From JAQYVL01 sp964578935 (GTDB lineage Bacteria; Desulfobacterota; Desulfobacteria; Desulfobacterales; SURF-7): DNA of 19,082 nucleotides. The stretch lies in contig CAZOEW010000052.1 in NCBI GenBank assembly GCA_964578935.1, forward strand, positions 1-19,082, in the 5' to 3' direction. This document shows, piece after piece, positions 1 through 7,722 of this stretch; the first letter of the stretch is position 1; the number at the start of each line of letters is the position of its first letter. Position numbers and translations under genes: made by a program. The notes beneath the pieces were generated by a model. That model did not search any database and was not told where the DNA came from. It saw nothing but the letters and a program-made list of their open reading frames with translations.

Positions 1-1
1 T

Positions 2-652
2 ATCGCCAAGCCATGCCTTTGGTTTATGAATTTTCTCCACAGCTATATACCGAATTATGGAATATCAATAATCGTTATCACCATTCTGATAAAAATTCTT
101 TTCTGGCCGCTTGGTTCAAAAAGTTACAAATCAATGAATGAAATGAAAAAACTGCAGCCCCTGATGGCAGAGATACGGGAAAAGTATAAAGATGATAAAA
201 AGCGAATGAATGAAGAGGTTATGGGGTTGTATAAGACGTATAAAATAAACCCATTGGGTGGATGTCTGCCGATGGTAGCCCAGATTCCCGTATTTTTTGC
301 TCTTTATCAGATGCTGTATGGTGCGATTGAGCTGAGACATGCACCTTTTTTTGGTTGGATTAACGACCTGTCCGCTCCTGACCGCCTTTTTGAATTTGGG
401 TTTAGTATTCCATTTATGCAGCCGCCCTATGGTATTCCGGTACTTACCATTATTATGGGTGCTACAATGCTGATTCAGCAGAAACTGCAGCCACCTGCTG
501 GCGATCCCATGCAAGCAAAAATGATGATGATGATGCCGATTGTATTCACTGTTATTTTTATTAATTTTTCATCAGGACTTGTTCTGTATTGGCTCGTCAA
601 TAATATTCTATCGATCGCACAGCAGTACTATGTATCAAAAACAAAAGCATGA
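2..652 (+). CDS. yidC: Membrane protein insertase YidC, C-terminal part (5' truncated by window edge)
   Basis: YidC inserts and folds inner-membrane proteins, alone or with SecYEG. The frame is open from base 2 and has no start codon in the window, so only the last 216 residues are seen. The visible part is the conserved YidC/Oxa1 core: a hydrophobic segment followed by the LFWPL and KSYKSM stretches, a charged cytoplasmic hairpin rich in Lys/Glu, the NPLGGCLPM motif, and three further membrane segments ending in a short basic tail. An ATG at base 26 lies inside the conserved core and is not the start. jag follows 16 bases after the stop, the usual partner order near oriC. Identification is secure; the periplasmic domain typical of Gram-negative YidC lies outside the window and cannot be checked. 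Confidence 0.96.
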   Translation: MAKPCLWFMNFLHSYIPNYGISIIVITILIKILFWPLGSKSYKSMNEMKKLQPLMAEIREKYKDDKKRMNEEVMGLYKTYKINPLGGCLPMVAQIPVFFALYQMLYGAIELRHAPFFGWINDLSAPDRLFEFGFSIPFMQPPYGIPVLTIIMGATMLIQQKLQPPAGDPMQAKMMMMMPIVFTVIFINFSSGLVLYWLVNNILSIAQQYYVSKTKA

Positions 653-668
653 TTGACGGAGGGTGTTC

Positions 669-1541
669 ATGAAGCCTGATTTAGAGTTTGTAGGCAAAAA
701 CGTAGAAGAGGCTGTCGAAAAAGCCTCTGAAGAACTTAAAATTCCGAGGGGTAAAATCAAATATGACGTAATATCAAATGGTTCAAGTGGAATTTTTGGT
801 CTCGTCGGTGTAAAGAAAGCGAAAATACGTGTCTCGCTTCCCGGCTCTGAGCGCACAACGGACCAAACGTCAAAAACCGGTTCGGAGGGAAAGGACAGAT
901 ATAGGGAAGAAAGTGTAAAGTCTCTTGTGGATGAAGCTTTTAACGGCACCGGTTATGTCAGGGAGAGTGATGGCTTGACAGAGCTTGAAACCGAATCAAC
1001 ACCGGATGATTCATCAATAACAGATAATACAGACATAGATCTATCTTCTTCGCAGATTCAAATCGGAATCGATGCACTCCAAAAGATTATCGATCTGATC
1101 ACTACGGATGCCAGGGTTTCTGTTGAAAAAGAACAGAATCGGGTTGTGTTTAATGTTGTGGGCGGAAATGCCGGCGTTTTGATAGGCAAAAGAGGGCAGA
1201 ATCTTGAAGCGATTCAATACCTGATCGATAAAATTGTTAACAAGCAAAGTGAAACAAGAATCAGACTGCAGGTGGATGTTGAAGGGTATTTAAAAACAAG
1301 AAGAGAAAACCTGACCCGGCTTGCAGAAAAACTTGCGGAAAAAACAAAAAAAACCGGCAAGCCCTCAACGATCGGGCAAATCAGCGCTCAAGACAGAAGG
1401 ACAGTGCACCTTACATTAAAATCAGACAAAGAAGTCAGAACGCAAAGCATCGGAGATGGATATTATCGAAAGCTTATTATTTTTCCGCGAAAAAGCAATT
1501 ACAAACGGAAAAGATATTCTGAAAAAGTATCTGCAAGATAG
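669..1541 (+). CDS. jag: Jag/KhpB RNA-binding protein (Jag-N, KH and R3H domains)
   Basis: This is a 290-aa cytoplasmic RNA-binding protein of the Jag/KhpB (SpoIIIJ-associated) family. The Jag-N domain occupies about residues 1-57. An acidic, Ser/Thr-rich linker follows (about 58-130). The KH domain carries the GKRG loop at residues 173-176, and the C-terminal R3H domain has its Arg243-x3-His247 signature. I chose ATG 669 because GGAGG at 657-661 sits 7 bases upstream; the GTG at 663 would leave only one base after the Shine-Dalgarno. The gene lies between yidC and mnmE, as in many bacteria. The family is linked in Gram-positives to post-transcriptional control of cell-wall and division genes; its role in this lineage is not established. 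Confidence 0.94.
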   Translation: MKPDLEFVGKNVEEAVEKASEELKIPRGKIKYDVISNGSSGIFGLVGVKKAKIRVSLPGSERTTDQTSKTGSEGKDRYREESVKSLVDEAFNGTGYVRESDGLTELETESTPDDSSITDNTDIDLSSSQIQIGIDALQKIIDLITTDARVSVEKEQNRVVFNVVGGNAGVLIGKRGQNLEAIQYLIDKIVNKQSETRIRLQVDVEGYLKTRRENLTRLAEKLAEKTKKTGKPSTIGQISAQDRRTVHLTLKSDKEVRTQSIGDGYYRKLIIFPRKSNYKRKRYSEKVSAR

Positions 1542-1723
1542 CGTATAACAATGGTTACGATATGAAAAAGCGAATTGATTGGGTCGCTTTACACCTGGTT
1601 AGCTGCAGGTTTTCATCGTGCGGCAATACCGTTAAACCATAAACGGATCGTTGGTGTCCATCCGGAAATCGGGTAAAATTAAACTTTATGAATGGACACT
1701 GTTTAACACAAGAGCGGGCAACG

Positions 1724-3121
1724 ATGAGCCACTCTACAATCACCGCAATAGCAACCCCTGTCGGACAAGGTGGAATCGGGATAATTCGAATTTCCGGTCC
1801 GGAAGCATTTTCAATCGGTGCCTCTATTTTTCAGCCAGCCGGAAATCAAGATAACAACTCGGGTCTTCTTAAAAAGATTCAAACAAACCATTTTTATTAT
1901 GGTTATGTTCGATCTCACGTTGACAATAAGATTATTGACGAAGTTCTTGTCAATTTTATGAAAGCGCCTCACACCTATACAAGAGAAGATGTGGTTGAAA
2001 TACAGGGTCATTCCGGGATTCAAACCCTTCAAGCAATACTGGACAGCGTTATTCAAAAGGGCGCGGAACTGGCCCAGCCCGGAGAGTTTACCAAAAGAGC
2101 GTTCCTGAACGGAAGAATCGACCTTACACAGGCGGAAGCCGTTATCGACCTGATCAATGCGAGATCCAGCCTTTCTCTTGAAATCGCGGTCTCTCAAATA
2201 TCCGGCAGTTTAAAAAAAAAAATTTCTCATATCCGAACGGTTTTTTTGGAAATTCTTACTCAAATCGAAGCGGAGATAGATTTTCCGGAAGAGGTGGAAG
2301 ACGATGTCGACCGGAAGGACATCTCTTCCCGGTTACAGGAACAGGCAATCAAACCGATTCAAAAATTGATCACGAATCACAAAAACTCGTTCCCGTTAAA
2401 AAAAGGAATCAAGGCGATCATTGTCGGTGCGCCCAATGTGGGCAAGTCCAGCATAATGAATCGTCTCGCAAAAAAAGACAAATCAATTGTCACACCCTAT
2501 CCCGGCACCACCCGTGATCTCATCGAAGAGCATGTTGATTTTTTTGGTGTTCCAATGGTTTTGACCGATTCAGCCGGTCTTCATGCTTCAGACGATCCGA
2601 TCGAAAAAATGGGCATTGAGAGAGCAGCCAGACAAATAGACGCGTCAGACCTTGTTTTGTTTGTTATCGTGGCGGGCGAGAAACCAACTCAAAACGAGCT
2701 GAGTATATTCAAACGGATACAAGACAAACAGGTCATCCTTGTTCAGAACAAACGCGACCTGTTGTTGGACAGCAAGGCGATAGCTATGCCCGAAGAGTTT
2801 AATGCCGTATCGAGTGTATCTGTTTCAGCCCTTCAAAATTCCGGCTTCAGCCGGCTAAGAAGTGAAATCGAAAAAAAAATTAACGAAAAAATTAATCGTT
2901 TTGACGATCCGATTGTTCCCAATTTGCGTCATATGAAAGCGCTGGAAGAATCACTGGCTTCGGCTGAGTCGGCTCATGAGGGGATATTAAACAGTTTGTC
3001 CGGAGACCTTCTGGCCATTGATCTTGTGGAATCCATCCGGTGCCTGAGCGATATTACAGGTGAAAATCCTTCTCCGGATATTTTGGATCGTATTTTTAGT
3101 GAGTTTTGTATTGGAAAATAA
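1724..3121 (+). CDS. mnmE: tRNA uridine-5-carboxymethylaminomethyl(34) synthesis GTPase MnmE
   Basis: MnmE (TrmE), with MnmG, makes the cmnm5 or nm5 modification of U34 in certain tRNAs. The 465-aa protein has the N-terminal formyl-THF-binding domain (starting TITAIATPVGQGGIGIIRISG-like), a helical domain, and an inserted G domain. That domain has P-loop GAPNVGKSS from residue 235, TTRD as G2, DSAG as G3 and NKRD as G4. It ends with the catalytic C-terminal FCIGK motif, the hallmark of the family. I chose ATG 1724 because the family starts a few residues before this conserved N-terminus; the in-frame ATG at 1688 would add 12 unconserved residues without a ribosome site. The Shine-Dalgarno is weak (GAGCGGG). 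A gap of 182 bases separates it from jag. The usual neighbours mnmG, rsmG and parAB do not follow. Confidence 0.97.
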   Translation: MSHSTITAIATPVGQGGIGIIRISGPEAFSIGASIFQPAGNQDNNSGLLKKIQTNHFYYGYVRSHVDNKIIDEVLVNFMKAPHTYTREDVVEIQGHSGIQTLQAILDSVIQKGAELAQPGEFTKRAFLNGRIDLTQAEAVIDLINARSSLSLEIAVSQISGSLKKKISHIRTVFLEILTQIEAEIDFPEEVEDDVDRKDISSRLQEQAIKPIQKLITNHKNSFPLKKGIKAIIVGAPNVGKSSIMNRLAKKDKSIVTPYPGTTRDLIEEHVDFFGVPMVLTDSAGLHASDDPIEKMGIERAARQIDASDLVLFVIVAGEKPTQNELSIFKRIQDKQVILVQNKRDLLLDSKAIAMPEEFNAVSSVSVSALQNSGFSRLRSEIEKKINEKINRFDDPIVPNLRHMKALEESLASAESAHEGILNSLSGDLLAIDLVESIRCLSDITGENPSPDILDRIFSEFCIGK

Positions 3122-3137
3122 TGTTTCACGTGAAACA
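3122..3137. promoter_or_regulatory. parS centromere-like site (ParB binding)
   Basis: The sequence TGTTTCACGTGAAACA is a perfect 16-bp palindrome and equals the well-known bacterial parS consensus. ParB loads at such sites and, with ParA and SMC, segregates the origin region. It begins on the base right after the mnmE stop codon. It is the only copy I found in the window. If read as coding it gives the Met-Phe-His-Val-Lys-Gln string, a common artefact at parS sites. parA/parB themselves are not in the window. Confidence 0.93.
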
Positions 3138-3180
3138 ATTACACTGTAAAAACATGTTGCAGGAAGATGGGGGTACCAGG

Positions 3181-3870
3181 ATGACATCGCTTAAGATCGA
3201 CTTGAAACCTTTTTTTAAAAAATATGAAGACCTCGTTGAGGTAATCGATACGATATTTGGCCGGGTCAAAAAGGAGTGCGGAGATCTGGTTAGCTGTAAA
3301 ACCGGTTGTTCCGACTGCTGCAATGCATTGTTTGATTTGACACTGATAGAGGCTATGTACATCAACCACTGTTTTAACGGGAAAATTACCGGTAAAGCGC
3401 GTGAAGAAATCATTGAAAAAGCGAACAGGGCGGATCGAAAAACGTATAAGATTAAAAGAGAGGCCTATAAAATGCACGAAAAGGGTGAAAACGAAGTAAA
3501 GATTCTTGCATCGATCGGGTCCGAGCGTGTCAGGTGCCCTCTTTTAAACAGGGAAGAGTTATGTGACCTGTATTCTTGTCGGCCGATTACCTGCCGGCTT
3601 TATGGAATACCCACAGCGATTCAAGGGATGGGGCATACCTGCGGGAAGTCGGGTTTTCAAGAAGGGGTTCAGTATTCAACGGTGAATATGGATAAAATTT
3701 ATGAAAAGCTCCATGGACTTTCAGCAGAACTGGCGACATCTATTAAAACCAGGCATCTGAAAATAGCTGATATGCTGATGCCGGTTTCAATGGCGTTGCT
3801 GACAGATTTCAACGATGAGTATTTGGGGATAATGGAAGAGGATGAAACAAAGGAGTCCAAAAATGGTTAA
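3181..3870 (+). CDS. YkgJ-family (UPF0153) cysteine-cluster protein
   Basis: A 229-aa soluble protein of the YkgJ/UPF0153 family, described as zinc- or iron-chelating but with no established reaction. The family signature is visible: Cys39-x3-Cys43-x2-Cys46-Cys47 near the N-terminus, then Cys119, Cys128, Cys133, Cys138 and Cys154 around the YSCRPITCRLYG motif, the usual second metal-binding half. I chose ATG 3181, with GGGGG at 3169-3173 about 7 bases upstream. ATG 3121 overlaps the mnmE stop (TAATG) and would be a coupled start, but its codons would be the parS site, so I prefer the shorter form. The next gene overlaps by 8 bases, indicating one transcript. Function remains unknown. Confidence 0.85.
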   Translation: MTSLKIDLKPFFKKYEDLVEVIDTIFGRVKKECGDLVSCKTGCSDCCNALFDLTLIEAMYINHCFNGKITGKAREEIIEKANRADRKTYKIKREAYKMHEKGENEVKILASIGSERVRCPLLNREELCDLYSCRPITCRLYGIPTAIQGMGHTCGKSGFQEGVQYSTVNMDKIYEKLHGLSAELATSIKTRHLKIADMLMPVSMALLTDFNDEYLGIMEEDETKESKNG

Positions 3871-4207
3871 ACTGTCTCCAGAGAATGATAAACGAAAAAA
3901 AGCGGTTTTTGATTGCATGTCACCAAAGCGACAGAAACATATTCTTAAAAAAGGCTATGATCAATGGGATCCTTTTGAAGAGCCAAAAGACCCTATTGAT
4001 ATGCGTAAAGACAAGACAAGGAGAACGAGTCAGGCCCTTATCAGGGAGTTTCTTCAAAGCAGACCCATCGAGAACTATAGCAATGATTTTGGAAAAGGCG
4101 CCTTTGATATCTGCCTGGGGATAATAAACAAAGAGGAAAGATACCTTGGGATGTATGAGTTTTCCTGCTGGTATCACGATCTGTTAAAAAGTGAAGGACA
4201 TGAATAG
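3863..4207 (+). CDS. Conserved-looking hypothetical protein, 114 aa
   Basis: I do not recognise this family. The start ATG 3863 is well supported by AGGAG at 3851-3855 with a 7-base spacer, and it overlaps the end of the YkgJ-type gene by 8 bases, so the two are probably translated together. The protein is soluble and has no signal peptide or membrane segment. The first half is Lys/Arg-rich (KRKKAVFDCMSPKRQKHILKKG) and continues into a WDPFEEPKDPID stretch; the second half (about residues 65-110) is mixed hydrophobic with Trp, Tyr and Cys residues. It has only two cysteines, so it does not share the metal cluster of its neighbour. A role linked to the YkgJ-like protein is inference from overlap only. 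Confidence 0.75.
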   Translation: MVKLSPENDKRKKAVFDCMSPKRQKHILKKGYDQWDPFEEPKDPIDMRKDKTRRTSQALIREFLQSRPIENYSNDFGKGAFDICLGIINKEERYLGMYEFSCWYHDLLKSEGHE

Positions 4208-4287
4208 GCTGCCCGAGAAGATGATTTTCTATATCTGGTTTTCCATGTTGAGTCATCCGCTGTGAACCGTTTCCGCGTTACACCATA

Positions 4288-4300
4288 TACACTCTGTGTA
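4288..4300. promoter_or_regulatory. Short palindrome upstream of the methyltransferase gene
   Basis: TACAC-TCT-GTGTA forms a perfect inverted repeat in the 151-base gap before the PrmA-like gene, 58 bases upstream of its start. It could be an operator. No convincing -35/-10 pair was found beside it. The 5-bp arms are short, so chance is possible. Confidence 0.25.
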
Positions 4301-4358
4301 CGACCGTTTCGTAGATTCCCGCCATTAAATTTTTTTAAACCTCTATTGGGAACAATCC

Positions 4359-5222
4359 ATGAAAGATTTAATGCTGGAAAATATAAAAAAAAAAGTACTT
4401 GAAGTTCTTTCCGTATCCCACGAAAAGTTTACTCCAATTAGAATAAAAAAAGAGCTGGTAAAAGAGTTTGCCGATAAAAAGGGTGTTGAAAAAGCGCTGC
4501 GGGAGTTAATTTTGCAGGGTGAAATTTTTTATACCTATATTCACGGGTGCTCCTTTATCGAAAGGTCAATCAACAAACCCCTTCATGTTTCGAATCGTGT
4601 CGTCCTTGTTCCCCCTGGAATGCATGCGGAGTGCAATCCCGGAATAGCGGTGATAAGAATTATTCAGGGTGGATCTTTTGGAAACGGCCAGCATCCCACA
4701 ACAAGGATTTCACTCAGAGGCATTGATTTTGTTCTGCACAGAAAGGTATTCACGGAACAGGAACTCAAACAGGGGGCGCTTGACATCGGAACAGGATCCG
4801 GAGTTCTTGCCATAGCTGCTGTAAAGCTCGGGATGGAAAAAGCGGTCGGCATTGATATTGATCCCATCGCCAGAAAAGAGGCCATGGAAAATGTCGAGGT
4901 TAACGGGTTAATGGGCCAAATAGAAATTTTAGATACGGCGATCGATATGATTTCGGTAAGGTTTGCCCTGATAACGGCAAACTTGAGATCTCCCACTTTG
5001 AAACAGTTGGTTCCGCATGTTGTCAGGATGCTGATCTCCAGAGGTGTTTTTGTGGTTTCCGGAATCAGGGAGGAGGAGCTTTCATCAATTCGTAATGTAT
5101 ATGAAAAAGAAGGTTTCCATTGTATATGGGAGGAGAATGAAACAGGGTGGTCCGGCCTTGTTTTCGAAAGAAGTGATTGTTTGATATCGCACCCCACGCA
5201 TGGCGTTGGATTACAAGCGTAA
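4359..5222 (+). CDS. PrmA-like SAM-dependent methyltransferase with unusual N-terminal domain
   Basis: A 287-aa protein whose C-terminal two-thirds match ribosomal protein L11 methyltransferase (PrmA). GGSFGNGQHPTTR (from 104) corresponds to the PrmA FGTGTHPTTR loop. LDIGTGSGVL (141-150) is SAM motif I, GIDIDP (164-169) is motif II, and TANLRSPTL (from 206) corresponds to the PrmA VANILAGPL catalytic segment. The first 70 residues do not look like the PrmA substrate-binding domain. They are helical and charged, with a helix-turn-helix-like pattern (IRIKKELVKEF, VEKALRELILQGEIFY), so the target may differ from L11. Start 4359 has only a weak ribosome site; ATG 4371 is possible. The gene stands alone after a 151-base gap. 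I withhold the symbol prmA for this reason. Confidence 0.8.
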   Translation: MKDLMLENIKKKVLEVLSVSHEKFTPIRIKKELVKEFADKKGVEKALRELILQGEIFYTYIHGCSFIERSINKPLHVSNRVVLVPPGMHAECNPGIAVIRIIQGGSFGNGQHPTTRISLRGIDFVLHRKVFTEQELKQGALDIGTGSGVLAIAAVKLGMEKAVGIDIDPIARKEAMENVEVNGLMGQIEILDTAIDMISVRFALITANLRSPTLKQLVPHVVRMLISRGVFVVSGIREEELSSIRNVYEKEGFHCIWEENETGWSGLVFERSDCLISHPTHGVGLQA

Positions 5223-5549
5223 GCCGCGATGACAATTCACACGCTATTGTAATTCAGAACGCTTCCTGCAAACTGAAACCGTTCGTTATGTGATCGGCGG
5301 TTTAATCGTAATTTTTTGTCTTTAAAACGAATCGTTTTTTGCGATTTACAAAAAATCCCCCTGATGTCTCTTGAAATGCCCTGTGGCCCGATTTGCAAAA
5401 CACACATGGTTTGGTATTGGTTGGTTAAAAAAAACGCAATATATGGGATCTGGAGCGGTTGGATTTTTCAGGCGCCCTGGAAAGTTTTATCCTGTTCAAG
5501 TCATTTTTAACATATACCATAATTCACTGCCCTTCACGAAATTTAAAAA

Positions 5550-5588
5550 GGCAGCGGTTCTTTGGAATTTTTTTGAACAAAGGCTGCC
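5550..5588. repeat. Imperfect hairpin in non-coding region
   Basis: GGCAGC (5550-5555) and CTTTG (5560-5564) pair with CAAAG (5578-5582) and GCTGCC (5583-5588). The left arm has a 4-base bulge and the loop of 13 bases contains seven T. It could be a structured RNA element or an old transcription stop. No T-run follows it, so it is not a classical terminator. Confidence 0.35.
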
Positions 5589-5682
5589 GACTTGTCAGAA
5601 ACTGGTATTGAAATGCTGGGGCGCGAGCCGAAAATTGTGGTTGATAAAGGATATGGGCTTTCGGTTTTTGAGTTACAAGAGT

Positions 5683-5694
5683 AACAAATTTGTA
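5683..5694. promoter_or_regulatory. Degenerate copy of candidate enhancer palindrome upstream of glnB
   Basis: AACA-AATT-TGTA matches seven of eight arm positions of the TACA-N4-TGTA palindrome found before amt2, amt3 and glnA; its core ACAAATTTGT is a perfect 10-bp palindrome. It is 130 bases upstream of the glnB sigma-54 element, a typical enhancer distance. A wider repeat, TTACAA (5673-5678) and TTGTAA (5690-5695), overlaps it. Confidence 0.35.
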
Positions 5695-5824
5695 AATAAT
5701 ATATAAAATGAATACAAAAAAGTAATAAATTGCAAGAGGTGCCGGGAGGGTTGGTTAGGTTCGAAAGGTATAAAAATCAATAAAATTAGGTTAATGGGCG
5801 TAATGCCGCAACAATGATTCTTTA

Positions 5825-5840
5825 TGGCATGTCGTTTGCT
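5825..5840 (+). promoter_or_regulatory. Sigma-54 (-24/-12) promoter of glnB-amt1
   Basis: TGGCATGTCGTTTGCT matches TGGCAC-N5-TTGCW with one mismatch, and has the invariant GG-N10-GC spacing. Transcription would start near 5851, giving a leader of about 45 bases to the glnB start. Nitrogen control through an activator ATPase is implied by the sigma-54 class. Confidence 0.88.
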
Positions 5841-5895
5841 TTTAAATCATAAAAACACATTTAAAGTAGAACAATTTTATGGGCAGGGGGAAAGC

Positions 5896-6234
5896 ATGAA
5901 AAAAATTGAAGCAATCATAAAACCGTTTAAACTGGATGAAGTAAAAGATGGGCTTAACAGAATCGGTGTTCAGGGCATGACCATGACCGAAGTTAAGGGA
6001 TTTGGCAGGCAGAAGGGACATAAAGAGATATATCGGGGTGCGGAGTATCAGGTGGATTTCATACCCAAGATAAAAATTGAAACAGTGGTTGAAGAGTCTC
6101 AGGCAGATCAGGTGATAGCTGTCATTTCCAATGCTGCTGGTGCTGGAAAGATAGGGGATGGTAAAATTTTTGTTTCAAACATCGAACACTCCATTCGTAT
6201 CCGTACCGGAGAAACAGGAAGGGATGCTTTGTAG
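5896..6234 (+). CDS. glnB: PII nitrogen regulatory protein (GlnB/GlnK type), first copy
   Basis: PII is a trimeric sensor of 2-oxoglutarate, ATP/ADP and, by uridylylation, glutamine; it controls Amt channels, GlnE and nitrogen regulators. At 112 aa it has exact family length. The T-loop carries YRGAEY with Tyr51, the uridylylation site; Gln39 and Lys58, which are ligand-binding residues in the family, are present. The B-loop GKIGDGKIF (84-92) and C-loop RIRTGE are intact, but residue 83 is Ala where Thr is usual. ATG 5896 follows AGGGGGAAAGC; an upstream in-frame ATG at 5824 lies inside the promoter and is excluded. amt1 starts 32 bases downstream, so this PII probably gates that channel. By operon it is GlnK-like; the symbol is conventional, not proven. 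Confidence 0.95.
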   Translation: MKKIEAIIKPFKLDEVKDGLNRIGVQGMTMTEVKGFGRQKGHKEIYRGAEYQVDFIPKIKIETVVEESQADQVIAVISNAAGAGKIGDGKIFVSNIEHSIRIRTGETGRDAL

Positions 6235-6266
6235 GGAGGAAAAATAAAAGAAAGGGAGATATAGAA

Positions 6267-7685
6267 ATGAAGAAATACAGTATAATATGTTCGGCATTTG
6301 GCTTGTTGCTGCTTTCTGTTTTCGGAAGTTCCAGTGTGCTTGCGGGAGAAGAGCTCCCAACTGCAATTTCAAATAAGGAGGCGATCGATTTGGTTCAGAC
6401 CCATGCAAACTATCTCTGGACACTTGTTGCGGCAGCACTTGTTTTTTTTATGCAGGCCGGCTTTGCAATGGTCGAGGCAGGTTTTACGCGAGCGAAAAAT
6501 GCGGTAAACATTATGATGAAGAATCTCATGGATTTTTCCATAGGAAGCATTGGTTATTGGGCAATTGGTTTTGGAATAATGTTTGGCGTTTCAAAAACAG
6601 GTTGGTTTGGAACTTCCGGTTTTTTTCTGAGCGATTTCGTTCCGGATGGTGATCCATGGGTACTTGCATTCTGGATGTTTCAGGTTGTTTTTGCGGCAAC
6701 AGCCGCAACAATTGTATCCGGTGCAATGGCGGAAAGGACAAAATTTGTCGGCTACCTTTGTTATAGTTTTATGGTAAGCGCTTTGATCTATCCTGTTTTT
6801 GGCAGCTGGGCCTGGGGAAGTCTTTTTAATGGCAGCGGGTGGTTGGAAGGTTTGGGATTTATAGATTTTGCCGGATCGACAGTCGTTCATTCGATTGGAG
6901 GGTGGGCAGCTATGGCAGGAGCCATAGTGCTAGGACCGCGTCTCGGAAAATACTCCAAAGATGGTGGGGTTAGACCGATCCTTGGACATAACATGCCGCT
7001 TGCGGCTCTTGGCGTTTTTATATTGTGGCTCGGCTGGTTTGGTTTCAACCCGGGATCTACAACAACTGCAGATAAGAGTATCGCCATGATTTTTGTAAAT
7101 ACAAATCTTGCCGCTGCAGCAGGATCGATTTTTGCCATGATTATATCCTGGATTAAATTTGGAAAACCGGAAATCGGTATGAGTTTAAATGGTGCGCTTG
7201 CCGGTCTTGTAGGCATCACTGCCGGTTGTGCGAATGTTTCTCCGTCAAGCGCAATCGTTATCGGTGCTGTTGCGGGTAGCCTTGTTGTCTTTTCGGTTCT
7301 CTTCTTTGATAAGGTTAAAATTGATGATCCGGTAGGGGCCATTAGTGTTCATGGTGTATGTGGTGCATGGGGAACACTTGCCGCAGGTATATTTAATATG
7401 GGCGGAACAACCTTAAAAATAATCGGTGTGCAGATAGTGGGTATCGGAGCATGTTTTGTCTGGACATTTACGGCTGCATTTATCATGTTTAAACTGATCG
7501 ATATGACAGTTGGTCTCAGGGTATCGCCGGAGGAGGAAACAGAGGGCCTTGATTTTTCAGAGCACGGTGGAAACGCATATCCGGATTTTGGCGTTTCAGC
7601 CCATGGCGGCATGGAGCCTGTTGCGCACCAGGGCAATTACTTAAAGGCGGAAAGTCGGGTAGGCAGTATGGTTAAAACCGCCTGA
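6267..7685 (+). CDS. amt: Ammonium transporter Amt, first copy (cyanobacterial-like subtype)
   Basis: A 472-aa trimeric inner-membrane ammonium channel. A signal peptide of about 26 residues ends VLA-GEE. The 11-helix Amt core follows. The pore twin histidines are His208 (in STVVHSIGG) and His362 (in AISVHGVCG). The N-terminal motif reads AMVEAGFTRAKN rather than the FYGG-(M/L)-x-R-x-KN of the two other Amts here, marking a separate subfamily. The cytoplasmic tail has GLRVSPEEETEGLDFSEHG, the PII-contact signature, and then extends about 40 residues with Gly/His-rich sequence. Ribosome site GGGAG lies 8 bases before ATG 6267. It shares a transcript with the upstream PII gene and ends at a strong terminator at 7723. 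Confidence 0.95.
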   Translation: MKKYSIICSAFGLLLLSVFGSSSVLAGEELPTAISNKEAIDLVQTHANYLWTLVAAALVFFMQAGFAMVEAGFTRAKNAVNIMMKNLMDFSIGSIGYWAIGFGIMFGVSKTGWFGTSGFFLSDFVPDGDPWVLAFWMFQVVFAATAATIVSGAMAERTKFVGYLCYSFMVSALIYPVFGSWAWGSLFNGSGWLEGLGFIDFAGSTVVHSIGGWAAMAGAIVLGPRLGKYSKDGGVRPILGHNMPLAALGVFILWLGWFGFNPGSTTTADKSIAMIFVNTNLAAAAGSIFAMIISWIKFGKPEIGMSLNGALAGLVGITAGCANVSPSSAIVIGAVAGSLVVFSVLFFDKVKIDDPVGAISVHGVCGAWGTLAAGIFNMGGTTLKIIGVQIVGIGACFVWTFTAAFIMFKLIDMTVGLRVSPEEETEGLDFSEHGGNAYPDFGVSAHGGMEPVAHQGNYLKAESRVGSMVKTA

Positions 7686-7722
7686 ACCTAACGATAGAGC
7701 TTCTTCTCACAGATAGAATTAC

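Larger units (their letters stand above)
5223..5824 (+). other. 602-base non-coding region between methyltransferase gene and glnB promoter
   Basis: No credible gene is seen. Two overlapping open frames (5316-5510 and 5371-5706) lack ribosome sites and read as low-quality protein. The region holds an imperfect hairpin (5550-5588), an AT-rich stretch from about 5670, and a degenerate copy of the TACA-N4-TGTA palindrome. It ends at the sigma-54 promoter. No rho-independent terminator for the methyltransferase gene was recognised. Confidence 0.6.

Noticed and set aside
5371..5706. 111-codon open frame upstream of glnB
   Set aside because: It starts without a ribosome site, has a composition unlike a folded protein, and overlaps regulatory DNA.
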